Assembly: GCF_014211915.1 (NCBI RefSeq)
Contig: NZ_CP060040.1
Span: 2,046,001 to 2,110,000, forward strand
Source: Burkholderia cenocepacia
Lineage (GTDB): Bacteria > Pseudomonadota > Gammaproteobacteria > Burkholderiales > Burkholderiaceae
Reading direction: 5' to 3'
DNA: 64,000 nt
Shown: positions 8,579 to 15,863 of the stretch, one piece after another
How the letters are laid out: the number at the start of each line of letters is the position of its first letter
Position numbering within the stretch: position 1 is the stretch's first letter
Notes under the pieces: generated by a model
Told to the model about the DNA's origin: nothing
What the model saw: only the letters and a program-made list of their open reading frames with translations
Database searches by the model: none
Program-made: the position numbers and the translations under genes

Positions 8579-9592
8579 TCACGCGCGACGCTGCGAGAAA
8601 TACTCGCCGACCGCGCCGAGGAACGTGTCGATGTCCGCGCGCGACACGTCGCAATGCGTGACGAAGCGCGACGCGTACAGCATCTGCGTGAGCATCCCGC
8701 GTTCCTTGAGCCACGCCTCGAGCGGCGCACAATCGGCTTCGGGGAATTGCGCGAACACCATGTTCGTCGCATGCGACAGCACCTTCACGCCGTCGATGCG
8801 CGCGAGGCCGGCCGCGAGATGCGCGGCGTTCGCGTGATCGTCCGCGAGCCGCTCGACGTTGTGATCGAGCGCATACAGGCATGCCGCCGCGAGAATGCCC
8901 GACTGCCGCATCCCGCCGCCCAGCACCTTGCGCCAGCGCTGCGCGCGCTCGATCAGCGCACGGCTGCCGACCAGCACCGAGCCCACCGGCGCGCCGAGCC
9001 CTTTCGAGAAGCAGATCGACACGGTGTCGAACGGCGCGCACAACTTCGCGATCGGGCGCCCCGACGCGACGGCCGCATTGCAGACGCGCGCGCCGTCGAG
9101 GTGCGTGGCCAGCCCGCGGCTGCGCGCGAACGCGACGGCTTCCTGCACATAGCCTTCCGGCAGGACCTGGCCGCCGATCGTGTTTTCGAGCGCGAGCAGG
9201 CGCGTGCGGGCAAAGTGATTGTCGAGCGGCTTGATCGCCGCGGCGATCTTCGCAAGCGGCAGCGTGCCGTCCGGCGCGTTCTCGATCGGTTGCGGCTGGA
9301 TGCTGCCGAGCACGGCCGCGCCGCCGCCTTCGTACTTGTAGGTGTGCGCGAGCTGGCCGACGATGTACTCGTCGCCGCGCTCGCAATGCGACATCAGCGC
9401 GGCCAGGTTGCTCTGCGTGCCGCTCGGGAAGAACAGGCCGGCTTCCTTGCCGGCCCGCTCGGCCGTCACCGCCTGCAGGCGCAGGACGGTCGGGTCGTCG
9501 CCCCAGACGTCGTCGCCGGTTTCGGCGGCGGTCATGGCGGCCAGCATCGCCTGGCCCGGACGTGTCACGGTATCGCTGCGTAAATCGATCAT
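8579..9592 (-). CDS. ltaE: low-specificity L-threonine aldolase
   Basis: 337-residue fold-type I PLP enzyme. MIDLRSDTVTRP at the N-terminus, FFPSGTQSNLAAL, ATHLDGARVCNAA (Asp contacting the pyridine nitrogen) and ICFSKGLGAPVGS (Schiff-base Lys near residue 197) are diagnostic of the LtaE family. It cleaves L-threonine and L-allo-threonine to glycine and acetaldehyde. The length equals that of the E. coli enzyme. It stands alone, with minus-strand exported-protein genes upstream on the same strand. Confidence 0.95.
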   Translation of the reverse strand: MIDLRSDTVTRPGQAMLAAMTAAETGDDVWGDDPTVLRLQAVTAERAGKEAGLFFPSGTQSNLAALMSHCERGDEYIVGQLAHTYKYEGGGAAVLGSIQPQPIENAPDGTLPLAKIAAAIKPLDNHFARTRLLALENTIGGQVLPEGYVQEAVAFARSRGLATHLDGARVCNAAVASGRPIAKLCAPFDTVSICFSKGLGAPVGSVLVGSRALIERAQRWRKVLGGGMRQSGILAAACLYALDHNVERLADDHANAAHLAAGLARIDGVKVLSHATNMVFAQFPEADCAPLEAWLKERGMLTQMLYASRFVTHCDVSRADIDTFLGAVGEYFSQRRA

Positions 9593-9709
9593 CGCTGTGT
9601 CCTGAGTGAACGCGGGCCGGCCTTCCTGCGCCGGCCCCGCCGAAAACGAGACTCAGAGTGTACGCAATTCACGCGGCATGTGCCGAGGGATGCGCCGCGA
9701 TCGCGTGCG

Positions 9710-10261
9710 TCAATATCGCGGCGGCGGCGGCTGGACGCCCGCCGGCGGCATCGGCGGCGCCGCGCGCGGCGCGGTGCCGTATCCGCCGCCGCCATACCCG
9801 CCGCCACTACCGCCGCTCATCCCGCCCGGCACCGGCACACGATTGCCGGTCGCATACATGCACTGCAGATACGCGTAGTCGTAGCGGCGCTGGACGTCAT
9901 AGGCCGAGCCCTGCGCGGCGCCCGCGCCGACGACGCTGCCCGCGAGCAGCCCCGCGCCCGCGCCGACCGCCGCGCCGGTGCCGCCGTTGAACGCGGCGCC
10001 GGCCGCCGCGCCGAGCGCGGTGCCGACGGCCGCGCTGCCGACCGCGCTCGCGGTCGACGCCTGCCCGGCGCTCACGCCGCCCGATTGCTCGAACGCGTAC
10101 TGCCGGCAACTGCCGTCGTCGGCGCGGAACTGGTCGAACGACTTGCCGGTGCCCGGCAGCGCCATCACGCTCGGCCCGGTCGGCAGGTAGGCGCACGCGC
10201 CGAGCAGCGCGGCGAGCGACAGTACCGCCGGCACGCGCAGCGGTCGAAATACGGTTTTCAT
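9710..10261 (-). CDS. glycine-zipper lipoprotein
   Basis: 183-residue predicted lipoprotein: the signal peptide ends in a lipobox LLGAC (Cys 22). The mature protein has a DDGSCRQYAFEQ segment, then a long Gly/Ala glycine-zipper membrane-like stretch (roughly residues 65-115), then RRYDYAYLQCMYATGN and a Gly/Pro-rich tail. This architecture (YMGG/glycine-zipper outer-membrane lipoproteins) is common in Burkholderia, but its function is unknown. It follows the next gene by only 13 bp, so the two are likely co-transcribed. Confidence 0.85.
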   Translation of the reverse strand: MKTVFRPLRVPAVLSLAALLGACAYLPTGPSVMALPGTGKSFDQFRADDGSCRQYAFEQSGGVSAGQASTASAVGSAAVGTALGAAAGAAFNGGTGAAVGAGAGLLAGSVVGAGAAQGSAYDVQRRYDYAYLQCMYATGNRVPVPGGMSGGSGGGYGGGGYGTAPRAAPPMPPAGVQPPPPRY

Positions 10262-10274
10262 CGTTGCGCCTCCG

Positions 10275-10601
10275 TCACTGCGGCCGCGCCGGCACCGAGC
10301 GCCAGCCCGACTTGCAGGTCTTCACGTACGGGTAGTAATGCTTCGACGCGTCGCAGTAGTACCAGAGGTTCGCGTCGCCGTTGTCCTGCGGCTGCCCCTG
10401 CTCGACATACTCGGGCGGCGGCGGCGGAGCGACCGGCACCGCGACGACGGGCGGCGGGTAGTAGTAAGGCGCAGGGACGACCGGGGCGTAATACGGATAG
10501 CCGGGGCCGATATAGACCCCGACCCGGGCGGCATGCGCCACGCCGCCCGTCGCGACCGCCAGCGCGGCCGCCGCGCCCAGTGCGAGCTTCAATCCATTCA
10601 C
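10275..10601 (-). CDS. small exported proline/tyrosine-rich protein
   Basis: 108 residues from a GTG start at 10601 preceded by GGAGAA with a 6-base gap; the upstream ATG frame (from 10676) lacks such support. A signal peptide (LALGAAAALAVATGGVAHA) is followed by a Pro/Tyr-rich segment (PYYAPVVPAPYYYPPP) and a C-terminal ANLWYYCDASKHYYPYVKTC with two cysteines. Similar short exported proteins occur widely in beta-proteobacteria, with no known function. It is first in a two-gene unit with the glycine-zipper lipoprotein. Confidence 0.78.
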   Translation of the reverse strand: MNGLKLALGAAAALAVATGGVAHAARVGVYIGPGYPYYAPVVPAPYYYPPPVVAVPVAPPPPPEYVEQGQPQDNGDANLWYYCDASKHYYPYVKTCKSGWRSVPARPQ

Positions 10602-11070
10602 GTCACGTTCTCCGGCTGGCCGGTTCGCCGATGCGAACCCGGCATCCCGAACGCTACGCCGCACGCGCTCCGGCATCCATTACGGGCGAGCGCGCGAATG
10701 TTGCGCGACGTTACCCGTGTGACAAACGGCCCCGCCCGTCCGGACGGTCGCGTTACGCGCTAACGGATCGAAACCGATCGCCGTCCCGGCACGCGGTTGG
10801 CGCATGCGCAAAACCGTTCCAATGACGCGACGCGCCATATTGACGCACGTGCGTCAGACCGCCACGCCGCGACCGCACGCACTGCGAACGACCTTCTTGA
10901 TACGAATCAACGATTTATCCCGAAATCGCGCGCGACGGGCTGGACATCTGCGACGAGTTGGCGCATTTCGCGGTGCAACATCGCGGCACATACTCCAGCC
11001 AACCCCGACGCCTGTCCGCCGGGGTCCGCCGGCACCCGCCGGCGGGTATCGTCAGCTTCGGTCATCTGGT
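10602..11070. other. intergenic control region upstream of cydA
   Basis: About 470 bp between the exported-protein gene and cydA, divergently oriented. Apart from the FNR-type box at 10897-10910, no gene was recognised. The reading frame of cydA is open far upstream, but those residues are not cytochrome bd sequence. Confidence 0.6.
10897..10910. promoter_or_regulatory. FNR/ANR box upstream of the cytochrome bd operon
   Basis: TTGATACGAATCAA is a perfect match to the FNR/ANR consensus TTGAT-N4-ATCAA, centred about 167 bp before the cydA ATG. FNR-family regulators respond to low oxygen, which fits an operon for a terminal oxidase. No clear -10 hexamer could be placed, so whether the site activates or represses is undetermined. 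Confidence 0.8.
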
Positions 11071-12483
11071 ATGGACACCGCACTTTCGGCCCTCGATCTG
11101 GCCCGCCTGCAATTCGCGTTCACCGTCTCCTTTCACATCGTCTTTCCGGCATTGAGCATCGGCCTCGCCAGCTTCATCGCCGTGCTCGAATATCGCTGGC
11201 TGAAGACCGGCAAGCAGTACTACAAGACCCTCTGCCTGTTCTGGTCGAAGATCTTCGCGGTCGCGTTCGGAATGGGCGTCGTGTCCGGCGTCGTGATGAG
11301 CTATCAGTTCGGCACCAACTGGTCGGGCTTCTCGAGCTTCGCCGGCGCCGTCACCGGCCCGCTGCTGATGTACGAGGTCATGACCGCGTTCTTCCTCGAG
11401 GCCGGCTTCCTCGGCATCATGCTGTTCGGCTGGAACCGCGTGAGCCCGCGCGCGCACTTCGGCGCGACGCTGATGGTCGCGATCGGCACGCTGATCTCGA
11501 CGTTCTGGATCCTCGCGTCGAACAGCTGGATGCAGACGCCGCAGGGCTTCGAGATCGTCGACGGCCGTGTCGTGCCGACCGACTGGTTCGCGATCATCTT
11601 CAACCCGTCGTTCCCGTACCGCCTGTTCCACATGGCGATCGCCGCGTTCATCGTCGCCGCGCTGGTGGTAGCCGCGACCGGCGCGTGGCACCTGCTGAAG
11701 GGCCGCCGCGACAAGGGCGTGAAGAAGATGTTCTCGATGGCGCTGTGGCTGCTGCTGGTGCTCGCGCCGCTGCAGGCCGTGATCGGCGACCAGCACGGCA
11801 TCAACACGCTGAAGCACCAGCCCGCGAAGATCGCCGCGATCGAGGGGCTGTGGGAAACCGAGAAGGGCGGCACCGCGCTGAACCTGTTCGGCATCCCGGA
11901 CATGCAGGCGGAAACGACCCGCTACGCGGTGAAGGTGCCGCACCTCGGCAGCCTGATCCTCACGCACAGCTGGGACGGCGAGATCCGCGGGCTGAAGGAC
12001 TTCCCGCCGCAAGACCGCCCGAATTCGACGGTCGTGTTCTGGAGCTTCCGGATCATGGTCGGCCTCGGCTTCGCGATGATCGGCCTCGCCGCGCTCGCGT
12101 GGCTGCTGCGCCGCCGCGGCCGCCTGTACGAATCGAAGTGGTTCCAGCGCTTCGCGCTCGTGATGGGCCCGACCGGTTTCGTGTCGCTGCTCGCGGGCTG
12201 GGTGACGACCGAAGCCGGCCGCCAGCCGTGGGTCGTGTATGGCGTGATGCGCACCGCGCAGGCCGTGTCGCCGCTGTCGGTGCAGCAGGTCAGCCTGTCG
12301 ATGATGACGTTCGTGATCGTGTACTTCCTCGTGTTCGGCACCGGCGTGTACTACATGCTGAAGCTGATGAAGGCTGGCCCCGCGCTGCCCGACGTCAAGC
12401 ACGACGATAAACCGGACACGCGCCCCGATCACACCGCGCGCCGCCCGATGTCGGCCGTCGACGAGCTGATCGAGACCGTCTGA
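11071..12483 (+). CDS. cydA: cytochrome bd-type quinol oxidase subunit I (CIO type)
   Basis: 470-residue membrane subunit. SFHIVFPALSIG carries the haem b595 ligand His (residue 22). GDQHGINTLKHQPAKIAAIE (about 239-258) is the quinol-binding Q-loop start, and GRQPW (about 383) is the family signature. The loop is short, as in cyanide-insensitive oxidases. It oxidises ubiquinol and reduces O2 to water in the inner membrane. The ATG at 11071 begins at the conserved N-terminus. It is followed by cydB after 29 bp, then the overlapping DUF2474 gene. The upstream FNR box suggests oxygen control. Could equally be named cioA. Confidence 0.95.
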   Translation: MDTALSALDLARLQFAFTVSFHIVFPALSIGLASFIAVLEYRWLKTGKQYYKTLCLFWSKIFAVAFGMGVVSGVVMSYQFGTNWSGFSSFAGAVTGPLLMYEVMTAFFLEAGFLGIMLFGWNRVSPRAHFGATLMVAIGTLISTFWILASNSWMQTPQGFEIVDGRVVPTDWFAIIFNPSFPYRLFHMAIAAFIVAALVVAATGAWHLLKGRRDKGVKKMFSMALWLLLVLAPLQAVIGDQHGINTLKHQPAKIAAIEGLWETEKGGTALNLFGIPDMQAETTRYAVKVPHLGSLILTHSWDGEIRGLKDFPPQDRPNSTVVFWSFRIMVGLGFAMIGLAALAWLLRRRGRLYESKWFQRFALVMGPTGFVSLLAGWVTTEAGRQPWVVYGVMRTAQAVSPLSVQQVSLSMMTFVIVYFLVFGTGVYYMLKLMKAGPALPDVKHDDKPDTRPDHTARRPMSAVDELIETV

Positions 12484-12512
12484 GCCTACCCCATTCGCAA
12501 ACGAGAAAACCT

Positions 12513-13520
12513 ATGGACGTCACCGTAATCTGGGCCGCGATCATCGCGTTGGGGCTCTTCATGTACGTCGTGCTCGACGGCTTCGACCTCGGCATCGGCA
12601 TCGTCTTCCCGTTCTTCCCGGACGAAAAGGAACGCGACCTGATGATGAACACGGTCGCGCCCGTGTGGGACGGCAACGAGACGTGGCTCGTGCTCGGCGG
12701 CGCCGGGCTGTTCGCCGTGTTCCCGATCGTCTATTCGACCGTGCTGTCGGCGCTGTACCTGCCGCTGATCTTCATGCTGGTGTGCCTGATCTTCCGCGGC
12801 GTGTCGTTCGAGATCCGCGCGAAGGCGCGGCGCACGAAGCAGCTGTGGGATCTCGCGTTCATCGGCGGCTCGGCCGGCGCGACGCTGTTCCAGGGCATCG
12901 CGCTCGGCGCGTTCCTGCAGGGCATCGACGTGAAGGACGGCGTGTACGCGGGCGGCGCGTTCGACTGGCTCACGCCGTTCAGCCTGCTGACCGGCCTCGG
13001 CCTGATCGTGACTTACGCGCTGCTCGGCTGCTGCTGGCTCGTCGCGAAGACCGAAGGCGACCTGCAGCGCCGCCTGCATCGCGTCGTGTGGCCGCTGACC
13101 GTCGTGCTGCTCGGCTTCATCGCGGTCGTCAGCCTGTGGACGCCGCTGCAGGACCCGACCATCGCGCAGCGCTGGTTCGATTCGGGCCTGTTCTGGCGCC
13201 TGCTGCCGGTGCCGTTCCTGGTCGCCGCGTGCGCGGTGTGGATGCGTCGCGCGGTGCGCGACCGGCACGACATGACGCCGTTCGTGCTCGCGCTGGCGCT
13301 GGTGCTGCTCGGCTACGTCGGCCTGCTCGTCACGCTGTTCCCGTATGCGATTCCTCAGACGATGACGATCTGGGAAGCGGCGGCGCCGCGTTCGAGCCAG
13401 ACCTTCACGCTGGTCGGCGCAGCGGTTATCCTCCCGATCATCATCGCCTACACGACGATGGGTTATTGGGTATTCCGAGGCAAGGTGCGCCATGAAGACC
13501 AGCATTACTACCACCACTGA
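12513..13520 (+). CDS. cydB: cytochrome bd-type quinol oxidase subunit II
   Basis: 335-residue integral membrane protein with eight or nine transmembrane helices. The N-terminus WAAIIALGLFMYVVLDGFDLGIG and the following MMNTVAPVWDGNETWLVLGG are hallmark CydB sequence. It pairs with CydA to form the oxidase core. It ends HEDQHYYHH, and its last 29 bases overlap the start of the downstream DUF2474 gene. Could equally be named cioB. Confidence 0.95.
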   Translation: MDVTVIWAAIIALGLFMYVVLDGFDLGIGIVFPFFPDEKERDLMMNTVAPVWDGNETWLVLGGAGLFAVFPIVYSTVLSALYLPLIFMLVCLIFRGVSFEIRAKARRTKQLWDLAFIGGSAGATLFQGIALGAFLQGIDVKDGVYAGGAFDWLTPFSLLTGLGLIVTYALLGCCWLVAKTEGDLQRRLHRVVWPLTVVLLGFIAVVSLWTPLQDPTIAQRWFDSGLFWRLLPVPFLVAACAVWMRRAVRDRHDMTPFVLALALVLLGYVGLLVTLFPYAIPQTMTIWEAAAPRSSQTFTLVGAAVILPIIIAYTTMGYWVFRGKVRHEDQHYYHH

Positions 13521-13671
13521 TTCCACCGCCGGCCAGCCCGAGGCGCCGCGACCGCGGATGCGCGGCTGGATGTGGTTCGTCGTTCTGTGGGCGGGCGGCG
13601 TGGTCGGCGCCGTCACGCTCGGCTATGCGTTCAAGATTTTCATGAACCTGACGCTGTTTGCGGTGAAGTAG
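13492..13671 (+). CDS. DUF2474 small membrane protein of the cytochrome bd operon
   Basis: 59-residue protein beginning MKTSITTTTDSTAGQ. A basic stretch (RPRMRG) leads into one transmembrane helix (WMWFVVLWAGGVVGAVTLGYA). It overlaps the 3' end of cydB in another frame (ATG inside GCGCCATGAAG), implying translational coupling. Position, size and single-helix architecture match the DUF2474 proteins that accompany CIO-type oxidases and are analogous to CydX/CydZ accessory subunits. A terminator follows at once. Its role in assembly or stability is inferred from the family position, not shown. Confidence 0.82.
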   Translation: MKTSITTTTDSTAGQPEAPRPRMRGWMWFVVLWAGGVVGAVTLGYAFKIFMNLTLFAVK

Positions 13672-13677
13672 GTAAAG

Positions 13678-13715
13678 CGGCCGCCCAGTCGAACGATCGA
13701 CCGGGCGGCCGTTTT
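13678..13715 (+). terminator. terminator of the cydAB operon
   Basis: A 14-bp GC-rich stem (CGGCCGCCCAGTCG / CGACCGGGCGGCCG, one mismatch) with a short loop is followed by TTTT. It sits 6 bases after the DUF2474 stop. Confidence 0.85.
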
Positions 13716-13792
13716 GTCGTTGGGCCGCGGCTTCGGCTGGCTGCAGCCAGCGCCGCAATAACGAGGACCCGCGGACGACACGTCCCGCCCGG

Positions 13793-14077
13793 CTATGGGC
13801 TCTGTCGCACCACACCCAATTTAAGCCCCAGCATGCCGAAGATGCGATTCATCGTCTGTACCGTCCCGTCGCTACGACCCTGCTCGATATCTTGAATCGT
13901 CTTGGTCGACACGCCGGCCAGCTTGGCCACTTCGGCACTCGTCAACCGCATCGTCTTCTTCAAATGACGCACCGATTCGCGCAGCGTCCATTCAGGGTGT
14001 GCAAGAACCTCCTCGACCGCTTGTCGCCGCAGTGCGAGCTGCTCGGGAAGCGGCATCGTGTTATAGCGTTTGTCCAT
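13793..14077 (-). CDS. hipB: HipB-like XRE-family antitoxin
   Basis: 94 residues with a C-terminal helix-turn-helix of the XRE/Cro type: LTSAEVAKLAGVSTKTIQDIEQG, then TMNRIFGMLGLKLGVV, a typical HipB-like dimerisation strand. The N-terminal 40 residues (ALRRQAVEEVLAHPEWTLRES) form a helical extension absent from short HipB. It lies 14 bp after hipA on the same strand. As a HipB homologue it should bind and neutralise HipA and repress the operon. The call is supported by the neighbour as much as by sequence. Confidence 0.85.
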   Translation of the reverse strand: MDKRYNTMPLPEQLALRRQAVEEVLAHPEWTLRESVRHLKKTMRLTSAEVAKLAGVSTKTIQDIEQGRSDGTVQTMNRIFGMLGLKLGVVRQSP

Positions 14078-14091
14078 GGTGCCATCCCCGC

Positions 14092-15408
14092 TTAGCGCAG
14101 CGCATCCAGTTCGCGCGCAAACCGCTCCAGGCCCGGTTTAAGAAAGGCATGCACATCGGGCTCCAACCCAAGATCCGTTCCTTGATCGGCGATCTCCTGT
14201 AGGCGCGGTGCCATTGCACGCAGCCGCGTCTGCAATGCATCGCGATCAAGCACGGGTCGCTCGCTCCCCGCCCAGGATTCGCTCGACCGAACCACCGTGT
14301 CAAGCACTCTCGCCCAGTCCGGCCGGCCACCGTCATTTCCCTCCCAGCGAATGCGTCGGGAAATGCCATCGGGATGCAGATACATCGGCGCAAAGTCGAA
14401 AAGCGGCGTCAACGCAATGCGCCCTTGGAAATCGCGTTGCAACGCGGTGTTTCGCGCATGATTGTCCTTATTGCCCAACGCAAGATTGGCGACGTCGCGA
14501 CACAAGTACTCCGCAACCTCGGCCTGGGAATCGGTACATTGCCGTACGAGATGCGCGCATACCTCGTCGTGACTCGGCACGACGCCGAAGCCGGCTTTGC
14601 CCGTCAACGAAGCAATGCTTTCCTGGGCGAACCGGACAACGCCGTCACCCACTCGCGCGCGATCGAACCGCGGAATGAACAGCGCCCGATCACGCAGCGT
14701 CAGCGGTGCATGCACGCGCAGACCGAGACGCCGGGCCAACGCCATGTAGGGCGCTTCGTGGCGCAGAATCTGTGCAAGACGCTCGTTGCTGCCGCGTCCG
14801 AACTTGACGATGTAGTGTGCAACCGCACGCTCGTCGGGCAGCGTGTGATCGAGGTAGAGCAGCCCATCGTCGGCGCGGGTCAGCAATAGCTTCGGCCATT
14901 CACCCTGCACGCCGGAAGAGCCTGCAACGAAGAATCCGTGTTCGGCGAGATACTCGCTGAATGCGTCTCCGCGCATGGCCACTTCGTCGTCCGTGAAACC
15001 GTGCTGCGGCCCTTGTTGCTCGGCGAGCCATTGGGCGGCTTCCTTGATTCGCAGATTGCCGATCGAATTACCAGCTCCCGCCAGCAGTAAGGGCCAGTCG
15101 GCTCGCTCCTCCGCCGTTTCCGGCAAATCGAGGCTGCGCAACAGTTCCTGGCGACCGAAACCCTGGGGCAACAAATCGATCAGGAAAACCGGCCAATGGG
15201 ATGTCACCAGCGGCTTGAGTTCGACGGGAAAGGTGCACGACATCGCATGCGCATCGCGCGCAGCCTGATGACGAACGATCCATTCAACGCCGTAGCCCGA
15301 GTAGGCGCGAGCGCGCCATCCTCCGTCAGGCTCGCCGAACAAGGTGACGCTGCCGATGTCGTGCCAGTGACCGGCGGCGTGAAGCTGAATGGTGCAGGAA
15401 TTCGTCAT
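14092..15408 (-). CDS. hipA: HipA-family serine/threonine kinase toxin
   Basis: 438 residues, the size of E. coli HipA. The N-terminal subdomain-1 motif PVFLIDLLPQGFGRQELL, the flexible Ser loop GSSGVQGEWPKLLL, the catalytic loop LALGNKDNHARN (Asp and Asn of the kinase site) and the metal-binding LTPLFDFAPMY are all present, so the kinase looks intact. HipA phosphorylates glutamyl-tRNA synthetase in E. coli, causing growth arrest; the substrate here is unknown. Unlike the canonical hipB-hipA order, hipA is transcribed first. No strong Shine-Dalgarno precedes the ATG. Confidence 0.9.
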   Translation of the reverse strand: MTNSCTIQLHAAGHWHDIGSVTLFGEPDGGWRARAYSGYGVEWIVRHQAARDAHAMSCTFPVELKPLVTSHWPVFLIDLLPQGFGRQELLRSLDLPETAEERADWPLLLAGAGNSIGNLRIKEAAQWLAEQQGPQHGFTDDEVAMRGDAFSEYLAEHGFFVAGSSGVQGEWPKLLLTRADDGLLYLDHTLPDERAVAHYIVKFGRGSNERLAQILRHEAPYMALARRLGLRVHAPLTLRDRALFIPRFDRARVGDGVVRFAQESIASLTGKAGFGVVPSHDEVCAHLVRQCTDSQAEVAEYLCRDVANLALGNKDNHARNTALQRDFQGRIALTPLFDFAPMYLHPDGISRRIRWEGNDGGRPDWARVLDTVVRSSESWAGSERPVLDRDALQTRLRAMAPRLQEIADQGTDLGLEPDVHAFLKPGLERFARELDALR

Positions 15409-15480
15409 TTCGGCAAAAATCTATACATATCACGTCTCTCGATATGAATAAAATATATAAATTTCTACCGAAATGCAGAC
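15409..15480 (-). promoter_or_regulatory. AT-rich hipAB promoter with candidate HipB operator
   Basis: This 70-bp stretch is far richer in A+T than the rest of the window. On the minus strand TTCATA and TATAGA are separated by 17 bases and could be -35 and -10. Between them lies a perfect inverted repeat, CATATC and GATATG arms with nine bases between (15426-15446). A dyad overlapping the promoter fits autorepression by HipB. Assignment is by position only. Confidence 0.55.
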
Positions 15481-15527
15481 TACCCGGCCGAACTACGCCG
15501 AAAGAGTTCTGATGCGCTCATTGCGCC

Positions 15528-15722
15528 TCACCCCCGCCCGCGCAACGCCGCGTCGATCTTCCGATCGGTCTTGTACTGACTCAGCGCATACACCGACCAG
15601 ATCGCGGCCGGCAGCCAGCCGATGATCGTGAGTTGGAGCAGCAGGCAAATGATCCCGGCGATCGGGCGGCCGATCGTGAAGAACTGGAACCACGGGAGCA
15701 GCAGGGCAAGCAGTAGGCGCAT
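15528..15722 (-). CDS. YqaE/Pmp3 family membrane peptide
   Basis: 64-residue protein with two hydrophobic helices: LLLALLLPWFQFFTIGRPIAG and ICLLLQLTIIGWLPAAIWSVYAL, ending in a charged tail KTDRKIDAALRGRG. This is the PMP3/YqaE pattern, stress-associated proteolipids of the inner membrane with unclear function. The ATG at 15722 follows GAGAGGA; a longer in-frame extension to 15863 is unconserved. Confidence 0.85.
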   Translation of the reverse strand: MRLLLALLLPWFQFFTIGRPIAGIICLLLQLTIIGWLPAAIWSVYALSQYKTDRKIDAALRGRG

Positions 15723-15863
15723 GAACGATCCTCTCGGTACGTCGTTGAACGGGTGATGCGCGACGAATATGCCGGTGCACGCGCCTGAATTCAAGCCATG
15801 CACCGGCATCGCGGCGCCGTGATGCGCCCGGGTCATGCCGCAGGCGTACCGCCCTTCCCCCAC

